Source of the DNA: Phallus indusiatus
Lineage: Eukaryota > Basidiomycota > Agaricomycetes > Phallales > Phallaceae
Assembly: GCA_027605045.1 (NCBI GenBank)
Contig: JAQFWX010000073.1
Coordinates: 122,063-186,062 of the forward strand
Direction of reading: 5' to 3'
Length of the DNA: 64,000 nt
Below the pieces are notes generated by a model. That model searched no databases. It was not told where the DNA came from and worked only from the letters and a program-made list of their open reading frames with translations. Position numbers and translations under genes: made by a program. Positions 35,823 to 48,005 of the stretch are shown one piece after another (position 1 is the first letter of the stretch; the number at the start of each line of letters is the position of its first letter).

Positions 35823-38800
35823 GATACTTAGTATATATTCCACGTCTTCCACTGCTCTCTCCCCACCCCGCATCAAGGTTTATCCAAGCACGATTCAAAC
35901 AATGATGCAGATAAACGAAGAAAACAATTAGTACCGAATTTCCAGAAGATAACATTATAAATATATACTCAATTGAAAGAAGACCAGCCCAGGTGGGTTC
36001 TTTCTTTCCCTCGTACACACCACTCATCCGTGGCGCATTTATGATTTATCTTCTGGCATAAACAACACCCAGTCCTTTTATAAATCTCCTTTCATCGGTT
36101 TTCTTCTCTCGCCTTCTTTCACTTAATTAAACCAGAAGAAAGAGAAGACAGAGATTATAATTATAATCATCATTAGCTGATGATTTCGCCCTTTGTGGAT
36201 AATTGAAGCGCAGTGCGACTAACAAATTCGGTAAAGCAAGATTTGCCCTCGGGTCCCTTTAAGACGCCCAAGAAAAGATGGGATATAGACGCCCTCGGGT
36301 TCAATAGCGCGAACCGCTTATTCTTTTCGACGAAGACAACTTCTAAAAAAATCAAACTTTATTGTATAGCGTGCATGCTTGCGCGGCGCGCGGAAGGAAG
36401 GAAGGAAAGAAGGAACGAGCAATCGACCAAGTTGCGCATATCGCACCGCGTCGCATGCATCTACTATCTACAATACAATACATACATATGTACATACAAT
36501 GTTTGTTTGGATGTCATGATGCATTGCTTAAAGGTCGGTTCGAGGCATTGTTCTAGACCCACTAGACACATCTCAGATCCGATTAATCAGAATATTCCGA
36601 TTTCATTCCCTTTCATGGAAAGGAAAACCGTTGATACATAGGAACTCAAGTACAAAAGGTTGTATATACTAGTATACCCATTCCCCCTTTACGCCTTTCA
36701 GGAAATTCTATTTTTGCGGCGCGCGAGAGAGAAAGATAAAAAGAAGAACTTCCACTCAGCCTTAGGAGGAGGGTGGGGGGCATGCATCATGCATCATCGT
36801 AATAATGTCCTATTGCGTCGGATTTTACTCATCACACCTTTTTTTCCTTCCCGCGTAGCAGTATTTCTGATAAATTATGGAATTCTAGTGATACGCATCT
36901 CCCTCTATTTCATTAATTTCCCGGCTATCTTATCGGATCCGAAAATTGTTGCCCTGCACGAGTTATTATTCAACCAAGTCTCCTGTTGAGATTGTAGTTT
37001 TAGTTTCAACCAATTCGTGCACAGCAATCGAGGTACAGCCAGTTCAAGCGCCCTTTTACTCTCTCGCCTGCTATCGAGCTCTCCCAAGATTCATCTCGTT
37101 CTCATTGCCAGGTATAGCGCCAACTCACTAAAATCTTTATACATACTCGCAGATTAACGGCGCATCCTCGTCTTCGAGCACCAGAACCCTGAACAAATTA
37201 TATGTATGTATGTGGTTTAAATCATTAATATGTATATATAAAAAATTTTCAAGCTGCGACCCTTTCTCCCTGCGCTGATGACGCTGATGACAAGACTAAT
37301 CTTTTTATCCGAAACAAGCTTTTGTTTCAGCTTCAAATATGTGTAGAGCCAGGACGCCTCCGCTCCGCTCATTCATTCAAAAGGAACTGATCTTGCAGTT
37401 TTCACCATTTTCCCCTCCGAAGTGGCAACCCTCGTCGTCCTCATTCGTTTAAGGTAAGTACATAGTATGCTGCGCCACTAACTTAAGCCCTAGTATGTAT
37501 TATATATACCAGCCAGCTCCGTGGCTACCACTGGCTGTGGAAACCCCGAAAGAGTCGCGGTCAGGCTCAGGCTGGCAATAGTAATAGTACTTAAAAGATC
37601 ACTGAACTACTCCCGAATATTAAAACAAAAGAACGAAGCCCAGAAAAAGAGAAATAAAAATTCAAGTTCAGAAAATCCGTGCGCATCGTATCGTAAATCT
37701 GAGTTTTTGCCACATTACCAACGGAGATTATCTGAATGCAAATATGTCTTCTTTCTCCTTGACCGCCCTCCCCTCTCCCCAGCGACAAATACATATACAG
37801 TATACAGCCTCAAAACAAAACACAATAGAAATAGGGGATTCAATTATATTCTCTCCATAACAACAATTGAATCATATGATTTAGAACAGTCTCTCATATC
37901 CAAGATGGCTCTAATTTTGTTATACTCATTGCGTACCCAACTCTACGAGTAGGCGAATAAATCACTATCAGTGAAATTCACTCCGAGTTCCATTAAATGC
38001 GTATATAACGGCTAGGCCGAATGCGCCCAAACGAATGTCCTCGTGTCCTATCTACTAGTGAATAGATATATATTTATATATCAATGAAAAAACGAAATCG
38101 TCAAGGTGGCCTGGAAAGTAAAATCAAGATCAGGAACCAACAACATCCTATGTGTACTAGTAGCTTCAATTCAATCCTTCATGAAACGCCAGCGTCAGTC
38201 CTTTCCTTAACCTCCCGAGTGTAGTGTCTGCGCGAGTTCCATTTCCGATGATATGGTACACACATCATATACCAATTTCTTTTCTGAATAGGAGCACATA
38301 TACATATATACTTAGTCCAGTCCCGAATCGCGGCTTTACCAATGGTAATTTTCCGAAGCGCCTTTCCTTTTTTCCCTCCTCAGTGCGTGCACTGAATTAT
38401 GGGCGGCCATAAAAGGTACCCCTTGAATAGGCTTGTTATTATTGAGCTAGCAGCTCGAACCTAGTATATATCCAAAAACACCAGCCCAAGGTAGAATGTC
38501 TCGAATCCGTTTGGATCATCAAAAAACCAATCTGCTAATCACCCGCTCAGACGCGTTTTCATTAAATTTAGATGAGTTAAATACGCCGAAATCATCACAT
38601 TTTTTTTTATCTTATCATCATCCGTCCGTCCTTGCTACACTGCCGCTATGCCAGATGGGCGACGCTTGCCTCCTGTTATCTCTACTAATTTGGCTTTCCA
38701 GAGAACCGATTAAATCTATCACAGATGTGTAGTACACAAGTTATGATTACATCCCAATGCACTGAAGTTTATCATCGGCGTGGTCGCTGACCGACCATTT

Positions 38801-39440
38801 CCCCATCATCGCGTAGTGAAACAATCATTCGTACCAATGGATTATATTTAATCACCACTGAACTGGATCCCCCCATTTGCCGAGTTTACTCTTCGGTTTC
38901 CCCATTCAATCGAACGAGAATCCCTTTTTCAAATCCTTTTCTGGGTCTCCGATCCTCCAGGACTATAGGTAATTATATTATTATAAAGAAAACACTCATT
39001 ATCATCAAACTCGTGCTAAAATAGCCCAATTCAATTAGAATTGAGGCTTACGTGATTTTTGGCTCCCTTTGCTTTGCTTTTTGATATCAAGTGGATGGTA
39101 TCCCGCAGTGCCTGAGTGCCGCCGTTGTGGCCTGAGTGACAATAATGTTTCGCTGTATCTTCTTCCCTCACCCTCCCCTTGGCCTTTTGGAATTCAAACA
39201 ACCTCAAGCTTCTACAGGAATTCTTTTACATAATCGACGTATATGCTTCCTCGCGTTCCAATCGGAATATCAAGATTTCGAAGAACAGATAGCAAAGCTC
39301 AGACAATTTAAGTAATTTATGAAAGGGAAAAAACAAACAACAAAACATCTTGAAACACACAGAGTGGCGATGGGTAAATTAAAATATCGTAAATGCGTGA
39401 ACAAAATTCTAGAAGACGAGTGTTATGCTACGCAGCTATT

Positions 39441-42400
39441 TTAAACACCAGATTTCCGTTTTGTAGCCAGTACATCTCGCAGTAACCGCTCCGCCTTTTC
39501 TCTTTCTCCTGCACTAATTAGGACACCGTCAAGCATCTTAATTTTTGGACATGCACGCATAACCAAGCCACGATATGCCAGCCGTCCAACGTATGCTTCA
39601 TCCGGTAAATCACCGCGGAATTTGGCATCTAGCTCTTGCCACGATTGGGCGTGCGAACGACCCAATGGGGGGGAAGCAGCAACGTTTCCGTGTTTCTTAT
39701 GGCTTGAATTTCGTCTTTGCGAACCGGACCGAGGTCCGTCGCTAGTATCATCTCCTGAATAAGGCTGGTCTTCACTAGGTTGCAGAATACCCGGTATATC
39801 CTGTACTAGAATCGGAAGGTACCATCCTAATGTGCACGGATTCATTCTGTTATATACTTGGATTGAGCGAAAAATAAGTTTTCGGGACAAAACATCTCAT
39901 ACCTGAAATCTAACATCTCTATGTCTGGCATTCGCTTTAGAATGCGAACTAGTGATTTAGTTCCTTTGAGTCGTGAACCAATCAATGTTAGTTTGCGAAG
40001 TCTCGTCAAGCCATCCAGTGCACGTGTATCGGTGAGAAAGTTGTAATTCAAATTCAAGACCCGAATGTTGGGGATCAACCGGCAGAGATTACTAGGCAGA
40101 GAAGTAAGTCGACAGCCTGCAAGTTCGAGATAAATCAAATTGTAGCATGGTTCTTGTAAGAACGAGGGTGGAAGGGAATTCCCTATAGACCATTCAGTGG
40201 TGCACATGCCGACCTGAAAATTGATGTCGTACCTGACAGGTATAATCGCTTTATATCTCGGATGTCCCTCATCGACAAGGCCCTGTTAGAGAAAGACAGA
40301 ATCTGTCAACGATTGGATTGATCCTGATTAGCGCTCTCATCACTTACAATTGAGCCCCTTGGTTTCTCAGACTGAGACTTTCTAGCTTCCTAAGTCTCTC
40401 TAATCCATGAACTTTAGCTAATCGATTATTATCCGCGTACAGTATTCGGAGGTTGCAGAACCGTCCACTGTCCAATTGGGTGACATGATTATTGCTGATT
40501 CGCAGGGTATGCAATCGTGGCATTGTCCGTTCGGGCTCAAGAGATAAAAGTTGATTATAGTCTGTTTCAGAACACTCAAGTTAATTAGCAGATATTTTGA
40601 GTGGGTGGAATCTTCACCTAAATTTAAGACCGATAATGATGACAGAGAAGACAAGCCCGTAATACTTCGAATCTCATTTCGGCTGATATTTAGTAACTCC
40701 AGTCTTGGCCTGTTAAGTATTTAATTGATGCGAAAAGGATCTGTTAGAATAGAATGATACAGACCAGCGCACTTCTTCGAAATTAACATGCGTAATGTTA
40801 TTTCCTTTAAGGCTTAATTTGACAAGCCCGTCAAGTTCCTCTAGTCCTTCTAAACATGTTATCGTGTTTCCATCCGCGCGCAGTTCCCTTAGATGCCTTA
40901 AAGAACGAAGTTCTATTCAATTGTTTTAGTAAAAATGACATGCTTATTCATCGAAGCAGACCTATAAACTCACGTTTCAAAGACTCGATTCCGTTGTTAC
41001 TAATGTCGAGAGTTTCCAAGTTCGTCAAGTGGTTGAACGATGTCAGCGAAGTTAGTCTATGTTCAAAATTTCAGACGGTGTTTAAATGACAAAATGTGTC
41101 CCTACAAGTTTGATGAAATAGATAGCGTGCGCACTGAGTTTGGTAGCCCAGTTAGCCACGATAACCTGTTGTGATCCCTTTTGAAACATATAAGTAACGG
41201 CGTGAAATCTTAATAATGACCATACTTACAAGTGAACCTTGTCGAGATACGGCAATAGTTCTTTGAGGCGTGCAACACTTTCTATACCTTTGCTTGTCAG
41301 ATCGATCTCTTCCAATTTCTCCCAGTAGGGAACATAGGGATGTATATCAGTAATGATTTGAACCAGTTTATCATGTGAAACACCAAACGAGCATTCCGTC
41401 AGATACGTGCGATTCGATTGCCCGTTTATTGAAGCTTCTACCCCCTTCATCTTACTGGAAGCTGACTCCGGTATAGGCCTGCTTTCCGTCAATACACGAG
41501 TGTTTGAGACCTTCTGTGTGTTCGAGAGATCCTCGTTCAAATTCAGATCGGCTAAATCATCCAATATGGCGGCGATTCTCTTTCCTCTTACACTGGGGGT
41601 GATTGAAGCTGAGTCGGTAGGAAATATTGGATGCGGACTTGGTGAATCATCAACTCCAGGTTCATACCAGCCTATTCCTTGAATTTTCCCGTCCTTCCTC
41701 CCGTCAGAGAAGCTTACGGAACGTCGATGTCCTGGGAGAAATGACGTGTGCGGCGTGACGATTTGCGGTGTGCTCTTGTTAGGCCCTGTACCATTCTTCA
41801 AAACTGAGCGTGGAGGCATGTTTGATCGGTGAGCAGGAGTGGGTGTATTGGATTGAAGAAAATTAGAAACTACCACAGCTGAAGATTCCACTACCGAACA
41901 GCGATGAAAACTCGCAAGTATGGTATCTTCCTCCTCTACCTCCGAGTTATGGTGATCAGAGTCAGACTGGAGTTCAGCCGCTTCGTAATCGGTAGTCTCA
42001 AAGACAGTATCACGAGATTCCTCACCAGTCATGATTTCTACTACGGCTTCAGGGCCACAGTCAAAATCAAAAGAGTCGTCTGTATCACTATCAATGGACA
42101 AAACCTTCACGATGGTGGTAGTCGCGACCACACTCGCGTCATTGTCTTGGTAATCGTCCGTGTCCACGTCTGACTCCGCGAGTTTCTGAAGGGGTTCAAC
42201 GGTCTCGTCCAATTTACCGCTATGGATGCTTTCAATATCTTTGAAGGGATCGTCGCTTTCTTCGCTAACAATTGTCAAAGCTCCTTCGTCGATAACAGGT
42301 TTCTGCGCATGAGCTTTGACCCAACGCATTAGGGTACGATCGAAACGCATTCCTCCAATAATTTCCGGTAAGGGAAGGTCATCAGGTGTGATTCGCGTAA

Positions 42401-44418
42401 TCTGTGCAGGACCGGGATGCTTCACGAAAGATGCAGCGGAGTCCGCTGAACCAGCACTGACGGATCTAGCCGTAAAAAGGGAGGTACTGCTAGTCGCTGT
42501 GGTTGCTCGTGTTAGGGCCGAATCAGCAGTTTCCACACTGGAATTCGTTCCGCTTGAAACTTTTCGAGTCAATTCATTTGAAATCACGTCATTTGAAGGA
42601 GGGATTAAGAACATTGGATTTGACACGGTGGCATCACGATTTTTCGCTATTTGGTGTTGATTAGAAGGAAGGAGCCGAGAGTTATCCGTATACGAAGAGG
42701 GTACAAAGTGGGGGGTTCTTTCATCTGGCGATGGTAATGGCTGCATCGGTAATTCCACAACAAGCGATGTTTCTGAAGCCGATTTGTTCAAGGCTATTTC
42801 CCGATCCACTTCATCTGCCGCACTTAATCTACGAAGCAGTTTACGAGGGCTTGGTTTAATTGGTTTATGCAGTTTCTCGGATAAAGGAGCTAAACCATTG
42901 GAGGCTGACAACTGTTTCGAAGCAACTGTGTTATCGGGGCTTGCTGGAGTAATTGAGAGCTGAACCACAGATCCAGTGTCGACAGTTTTAGAAGGGAATG
43001 ATACTTCCTCATGTGTTCCTGAAGAAAATAATCTTTTCCCTCCTTTCGTCATATCTTTTCGAATTTGGGCCATTAGATCAACAGCCTGCTGGCGATAACT
43101 AGAGGATCGGGGATGGGTGTCAAGGCTAGATGCGTCAAGAGATGACGGCATTGAAGGTGTTACGCAAGAAGTGGGATGAACAGCAGATGAGAAAGTATTT
43201 TGAATAGTCGAAGGTTGTAAACAGGAAGAGGGCAGAGCATTGTTAGATGATGATATCGTGCTTGATCGCGTCGACGAAGATGAATCAGTGGACCAAAAGC
43301 TGTATGCTGGTGAATTCAGGAAACGTGTTGAATAATACGGCTTAATACTGCCACTCACGTTCGATCTGTTCTTCCTTTTCCTTTGTTTCGCAATCGGTAT
43401 TATCGGGCCTTTGTGGAGAATCCCGTAACTCGGCGAGAATTGTCATCATCGAAGGGCTGCGAGCATCCTTGATTTTCTGCATCAAGCTTTTCGATTCGCC
43501 CACATAGTCTTTCCGGAATTTGGAATTCCCCAAAGGCTGGTTAGCAGAAACATCTCCAGGAGGTGTTAGTTTAAGTCGCTTTGGGGCTCGTAAATCCGGA
43601 CATGAAGGTTCCTGACATTGGGGTGTTGACGTAGGAATTTGAGGGGAAGCGGATTTGCTTGAATCGGAAGCATGAACAGCGATTGAATCGACAACAGCAG
43701 ACAAATGTTCTCTGGTGAAGGTATCGTACTGAAACTGGAATAGACGCAGACGAGGATCGGTCGCAGGAGCAGTTACCTGGGAAGTTGGGAGAGGAGTACT
43801 GACTTGAGCAGAGTCGGATTGCACCGCTGAGAAAGTGAATTGATAATTGTTGCTTGGCTTTCGACCGTCAAATGCCACGAGATTGGGTATATCCGACGCC
43901 AAAATAACATCACGCTGTTCCTCATCCTCCATTTCAATACTGTCATTATCCACGTTGCCGGTAAATTCCATGTTTTCTTCTTCTGCGCATACGGTGCTCG
44001 TAGCGGAATGACTAGATTCGAGATTTGTGCTGGGACTTATTTTTGGATGAGATTGATGGGGAGATGGTGGATTAAACATTGTTTCAAGAGCCAGTGGGGT
44101 AAAGAAATCTTTGAAGGCATTGCGGCTCTTGTTTTTCTTTTCGAGGAGGTGCCCGATAGGAGCTGCTGGCTGGTCTTCGCGGATCTGGAATGTTCCTCGT
44201 TCCGGCGAGGATGACTGACAAACAGAGGTATGCCCAAGAAACTCTACGTCTTTTGGTACGGGCGAGTCATGGATTACAAACGACTGGGTAAGTGGGGAGG
44301 TAATGTCATCATTATCGCCACGGCCGTCATGTAAAGGGTCGTCAATCCATTCCTCGTCAAGGTCGGCTGTTTGCCAAGCAGGCTTAGGTATGTTTGAAGT
44401 GACTATAGTCGGAGACAT
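39441..44418 (-). CDS. cdc11: Cdc11/Nud1-like leucine-rich-repeat spindle-pole scaffold
   Basis: Cdc11 (fission yeast) and Nud1 (budding yeast) anchor the septation-initiation/mitotic-exit kinases at the spindle pole body. The start at 44418 gives MSPTIVTSNIPKPAWQTADL, DEEWIDDPLHDG; a Trp/acidic N-terminus is usual. About 900 residues of Ser/Thr-rich, acidic, probably disordered sequence follow, with one 54-nt intron near 43303-43356. The C-terminal third is a leucine-rich repeat domain split by many short introns: LEEIDLTSKGIESVARLKEL, NLIYLELAGCRLTSLPSNLC, IRVLNLNYNFLTDTRALDGL and LRKLTLIGSRLKGTKSLVRI. The stop is at 39441-39443 after KRKSGV. The total is about 1,400-1,500 residues. The LRR architecture is certain; the Cdc11 identity is inferred from layout. 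Confidence 0.75.
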
Positions 44419-44513
44419 AAATTTACAAGGGTGTGCCCCTCGCGTAGTTTGGTGAAGGACCACAAGAACTTGAATTCGGGGCAAATTTTTGAAGACTCGA
44501 GTGCGTGAAACGA

Positions 44514-44573
44514 TGAGTCACGCGTCACGAAATGCAACATGCACGTGATCGTGTCGTTATATAATATCACGTG
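44514..44573. promoter_or_regulatory. Cluster of TGAGTCA, ACGCGT and two CACGTG motifs upstream of the Cdc11-like gene
   Basis: Within 60 bp, about 100-155 bp upstream of the Cdc11-like start codon, lie TGAGTCA (44514-44520, a bZIP/Gcn4-type site), ACGCGT (44520-44525, the MluI cell-cycle box) and two CACGTG E-boxes (44542-44547 and 44568-44573, 26 bp apart). The MluI box is the known MBF site for G1/S genes in yeasts. All are palindromic, and the clustering is unlikely to be chance, though use by this gene is inferred. Confidence 0.5.
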
Positions 44574-45086
44574 TCCAAATTCTACTACGACGCTTAATAC
44601 TACTCAGCACTTGCGGGAAGTCCAGAAAGTATTTTCAGCCTTCAGAATGGAAAGATTTAGGGACTCGCCTGAACTTTCAAAATCCCAATACGCTAAATGT
44701 GAACGTTTGACGGTTCAATGTTGCATCGCTTTCTGGCGGTTGGCTACCTCTACTGTCAAACACCTACAACATTCATAAATGAGAAAAGGTTCTTGCACCG
44801 ACTCACCATTGCTAAATTTTCTACTTTGAAGCATCGCTGCATGAACAAGATATTGCATTTTCTATGCACATGAAGTACTTCGAGGGACGGGTTTCAATCA
44901 TTTGAAACGGCGATTTGGTAAATTATGATATCGGTTTCATATAAATAAGATCTCTCAGAAAATATAAAATTAGTAATTTAATGAATTCAACATCACACAC
45001 AATTATAAACCCAAAAAAAATGAGGACATTCACTGGTACTGAGCCAAGAACATGGAATGCAGCTACTAGAACGAGTTTTCTTGATA
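44574..45086. other. Intergenic, no gene seen
   Basis: Space between the 3' end of the acyltransferase gene and the promoter motifs of the Cdc11-like gene. One 79-codon open frame on the plus strand shows no family resemblance. Confidence 0.5.
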
Positions 45087-46520
45087 TCATGGAGGTAACT
45101 CCCATGAGTCCTTCTTCCCTGCAAGGACAATGCTACCAAGCGTTGGTAAATCGAGGCAATCCATCAGCCAAAGCAAAGTGGGTAGAAATAGTCGTTGGAT
45201 GGGACTTATGACGGGAGGGATAATCACTGCACCTCCTACTCCACGCGTGTGCCATGAGTCGACTGTCAAAATTGTTGAGTGGAGATCCCCCTTGAAGCTA
45301 TTGAAGTTTTTACCTAAGTTTTGTCCTAGTACAAGTATGCTAAAATAGGTCCATATGCGACCCCACGAGCCACCTACTCTTTTGCCTGTGACTCGTTTCC
45401 ATAACTGTTCTCCTGAAACCAAAAAAGCGTGTAGTATAAAAAAGGCTGGAACTCTCCAGTCCAATCCTTTACCCATAGCATAGGCCGGAAGCTCATGAAA
45501 AAGCCCAGAAGCAATAAAAGTGCCGAAAAGCATTCCGACTCTGCTGTATCCGAGTCGCCCACCTATCCAGTGGCCAGGTAAGCCACCAAATACCATAAAG
45601 ACTCGCCTTAGGACCTGATGCCAGCGTCGAGCCCAAAAATCTTGTAAGGACTGAGATCTCCACGGATGATCAAATATGGGAGGCCACGCAGTAGGGCTAT
45701 TATTCAAAAGTCCGACACCAACAATAGAAGATAGATAATAGATCATCTGAAAGCCTTCCATGACACCGCATCCGGTCACAATGTGAATAAACGTGGAGAC
45801 AGCATAACGTTGAAATAATGGAAGCGACGGGATAAAAATACTGCCGTTAAGTGATGTTTGCAGAGAACGTGCGTACTTGACGATGCAGTCGAAAAGGTCC
45901 AGCAAAAGAAAGGAGCGAAGAAATAAGAATACAGTCGCACGAAGGAAGGGTCCTCTATCCAGCGAACGTGTTTCTGAAGGAATTCTAACGCCAATACCAT
46001 ACTCAAAACCGATTCCACGTAGTGAGCATAGTAATTCTATGGCGTTGGATAACGGGCGAAACACGAGACGATCGAAACTATTTGTGAATGAAGAATGGTC
46101 AAGTGACCCGCGCTGAGCCACGGAGGATTGTCCAACAATCCGTTCATTGACTTTCTTAATGCCTTCGGCCATAATTCCGAATTCCAACCCTTTCGATACA
46201 AGTACCATTGATAAGAGGGCTGGTAATTATTGATTCATCAGCCGCGTCGCTGAGTAGAAATGAAAAACTCAACCAGTAGCATAATTAAAGTTGTTATATC
46301 TGGGGTCTAACCATACGAAGCCGAAGCCCGTTCTCAGACAATAGAAGGTATATATGGGTAATAACGTCAATCGCAAATAGTGAGTATTTGGACGTCTAGC
46401 AAGATAAGCCATGAAGACGATAATCGGCAGTGGGGTGAACAAATGAGGCCATGTGTGAATGTCCAGGACGGTCCTATCTTGATGTCGAGGAATAACAGAA
46501 CCCACGATATCATATATCAT
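45087..46520 (-). CDS. Wax-synthase-type membrane O-acyltransferase (MBOAT-like)
   Basis: An integral membrane protein of the wax synthase group, which transfers acyl groups to alcohols; the fungal substrate is unknown. The start at 46520 gives MIYDIVGSVIPRHQDRTVLD, then hydrophobic LFTPLPIIVFMAYLARRP and TLLPIYTFYCLRTGFGF. After a clean intron comes LLSMVLVSKGLEFGIMAEG. The signature block HPWRSQSLQDFWARRWHQVL is followed by RVGMLFGTFIASGLFHELPA, whose His is the presumed catalytic residue, and WHTRGVGGAVIIPPVISPI near the end. Several membrane helices are evident. A 51-nt GT-AG segment near 45270-45325 is in frame and may be a spliced or retained intron. Such genes can sit in metabolite clusters, but these neighbours are housekeeping. 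Confidence 0.85.
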
Positions 46521-46887
46521 GATATATCACCGCCGAGGCAGTCGAGTTCTGGAGGGTATACAGAGGAGAATCGCTTTGGAGCGCTGCCATGGTTCGTCTA
46601 ATAGTAATTTAGTTCGCACTTCCGAAGCGAGCGCCTTTAACAGGTTCCACGCTTATGGCGTCTCAGGCAGTAAAGTATTGATCCTAATTCTGCAGTTTCC
46701 TAATTTACTCATTTCGGAACGAGTTATGTGCCTAGATTAAAAGCAATAGCGGCGACCTAAACAGTATAGTCGAGAAGTTTTTGTATGCGCTTATAGACAT
46801 ATAACAGTGAACAAGTATCATAAAAAGTATGTTTTGAGGTAACGCATGACAGAAGAACAATGACCCAACGCCATAGAAGAAGCTATT
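46521..46887. other. Intergenic, no gene seen
   Basis: Upstream space of the acyltransferase and 3' flank of RPL17; no supportable feature. Confidence 0.5.
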
Positions 46888-47808
46888 CTACGCACGAGCT
46901 GCTTCTATGCGTAGTCTGGCCTGCTGCCGTCTGTTAACACCACGGCCAATCAGCTTGGGAGCATCTTCCGGCTTGTCTTGACTTTTCTCGACTTCAGTGT
47001 CCTTGGCAGCCAAAATGATCTATGTATGAGATAAGCAATCACTGGTTGACAATTCCGCTGTAAAAGAAAGACAAACTTCAACGTGGCAGGGCGAGCCCTT
47101 GTAAGGGTTGATGCGACCGTGAGCACGGAATGTACGACGACGAGTTTTCTGGACAATGATGTCGGGATTAGTCTACAAGGAGAATCACAAGAAATCTTTA
47201 AAAAAAAAACACGTACAGGAGCCTGTTGAACAACGATGTTTTTGATGCTCAAAGTTTCCAACTCGAGATTTTTGGCATCAGCGTTGGCTTCGGCATTCTT
47301 CAATAAACGCAGGATGAACTTGATGGATTTTTCCGGCCAGCGACCTGAAAAGAATGTTCTGCACCGAGTCAATGATCCAAAATGGGAACTGTATACCTTG
47401 AACTGCTCCAAATTGTTTAACTTGTCCAGTACGACCCACTCCACCGGTGAATCTGCGGTAAGGAATAGCTTGCTTGTGTTCTTGGACATCACCCAGGTAA
47501 GCATAGGCCTTCGTTAAATCCATACCTGCAGAAACCAGTCAACGAAGAGCAGCAGTCACAAACTACTAAAGCATACCAGAGATAGCAGCAGCAACCTCTC
47601 GCATGTTTTTGAAGTGAGTGCGGAGGTGCTCACCCCGCGCGAGAGCAGCTATAATCATAGATCCATATTGATAAAATTCCTCAACGAGTCACCGAAAAAA
47701 GACTCACTTTTTTCGGTGTTTTTAGCAAGGTGAGCGGAGGCGTAACGTACTGCCACCACATGGTCAATTTCTTTTCAAAATAAAGCATGTAAATTTGAGC
47801 GCACCCAT
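46888..47808 (-). CDS. RPL17: 60S ribosomal protein L17 (uL22)
   Basis: uL22 lines the peptide exit tunnel of the large ribosomal subunit. The first coding exon is only ATGG (start 47808, GTGCGC donor); the second begins after GGTGGCAG and gives [14 protein letters not shown]. Later exons give [99 protein letters not shown] and CHVEIIL, ending [12 protein letters not shown] at 46888-46890. All are standard eukaryotic L17 blocks. The gene is cut by about six short introns, which is typical of fungal ribosomal protein genes. Confidence 0.96.
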
Positions 47809-48005
47809 GACGAATTAAAGAGTCTTGAGGTCTTGAGGAGGGAATGAGTGCGGAGTAAGAAATTTAAGCGGGTACTGTACAGCAGCACTGTCAGGTCTAT
47901 TACATAATACAAGCGTCTTCATCGGCTCATGGCGAACCGTGTGAACACCTTTATTATCATTTCATTTATCTTTACAGTAAAATCTCTTCATCTCATTATT
48001 GATAA

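Larger units (their letters stand above)
31458..39440. other. 8-kb region without a supportable gene, upstream of the homeobox gene
   Basis: Elsewhere in the window genes sit about 0.02-1.3 kb apart; this gap is about 8 kb. The open frames inside it are short, low-complexity or rich in Ser/Pro/Leu from CT-rich DNA, and none resembles a protein family. The stretch begins at the homeobox start codon and ends at the 3' end of the Cdc11-like gene, so it is all upstream of the homeobox gene. It contains CT-rich tracts (31735-31775, 32090-32420), GA runs (33090-33107), a perfect AAT/ATT palindrome (31629-31652), tetranucleotide repeats (35735-35822) and a GGAA run (36385-36412). It may hold a long promoter, a long 5' UTR with introns, or non-coding RNA. 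Confidence 0.65.

Noticed and set aside
35315..37952. Several 100-145 codon open frames (35315, 36213, 37521)
   Set aside because: Low-complexity, no conserved blocks, no consistent codon pattern; not reported as genes.
45087..46520. A biosynthetic cluster around the wax-synthase-type acyltransferase
   Set aside because: The neighbours are a spindle-pole scaffold and ribosomal protein L17; no synthase, P450 or transporter is beside it.
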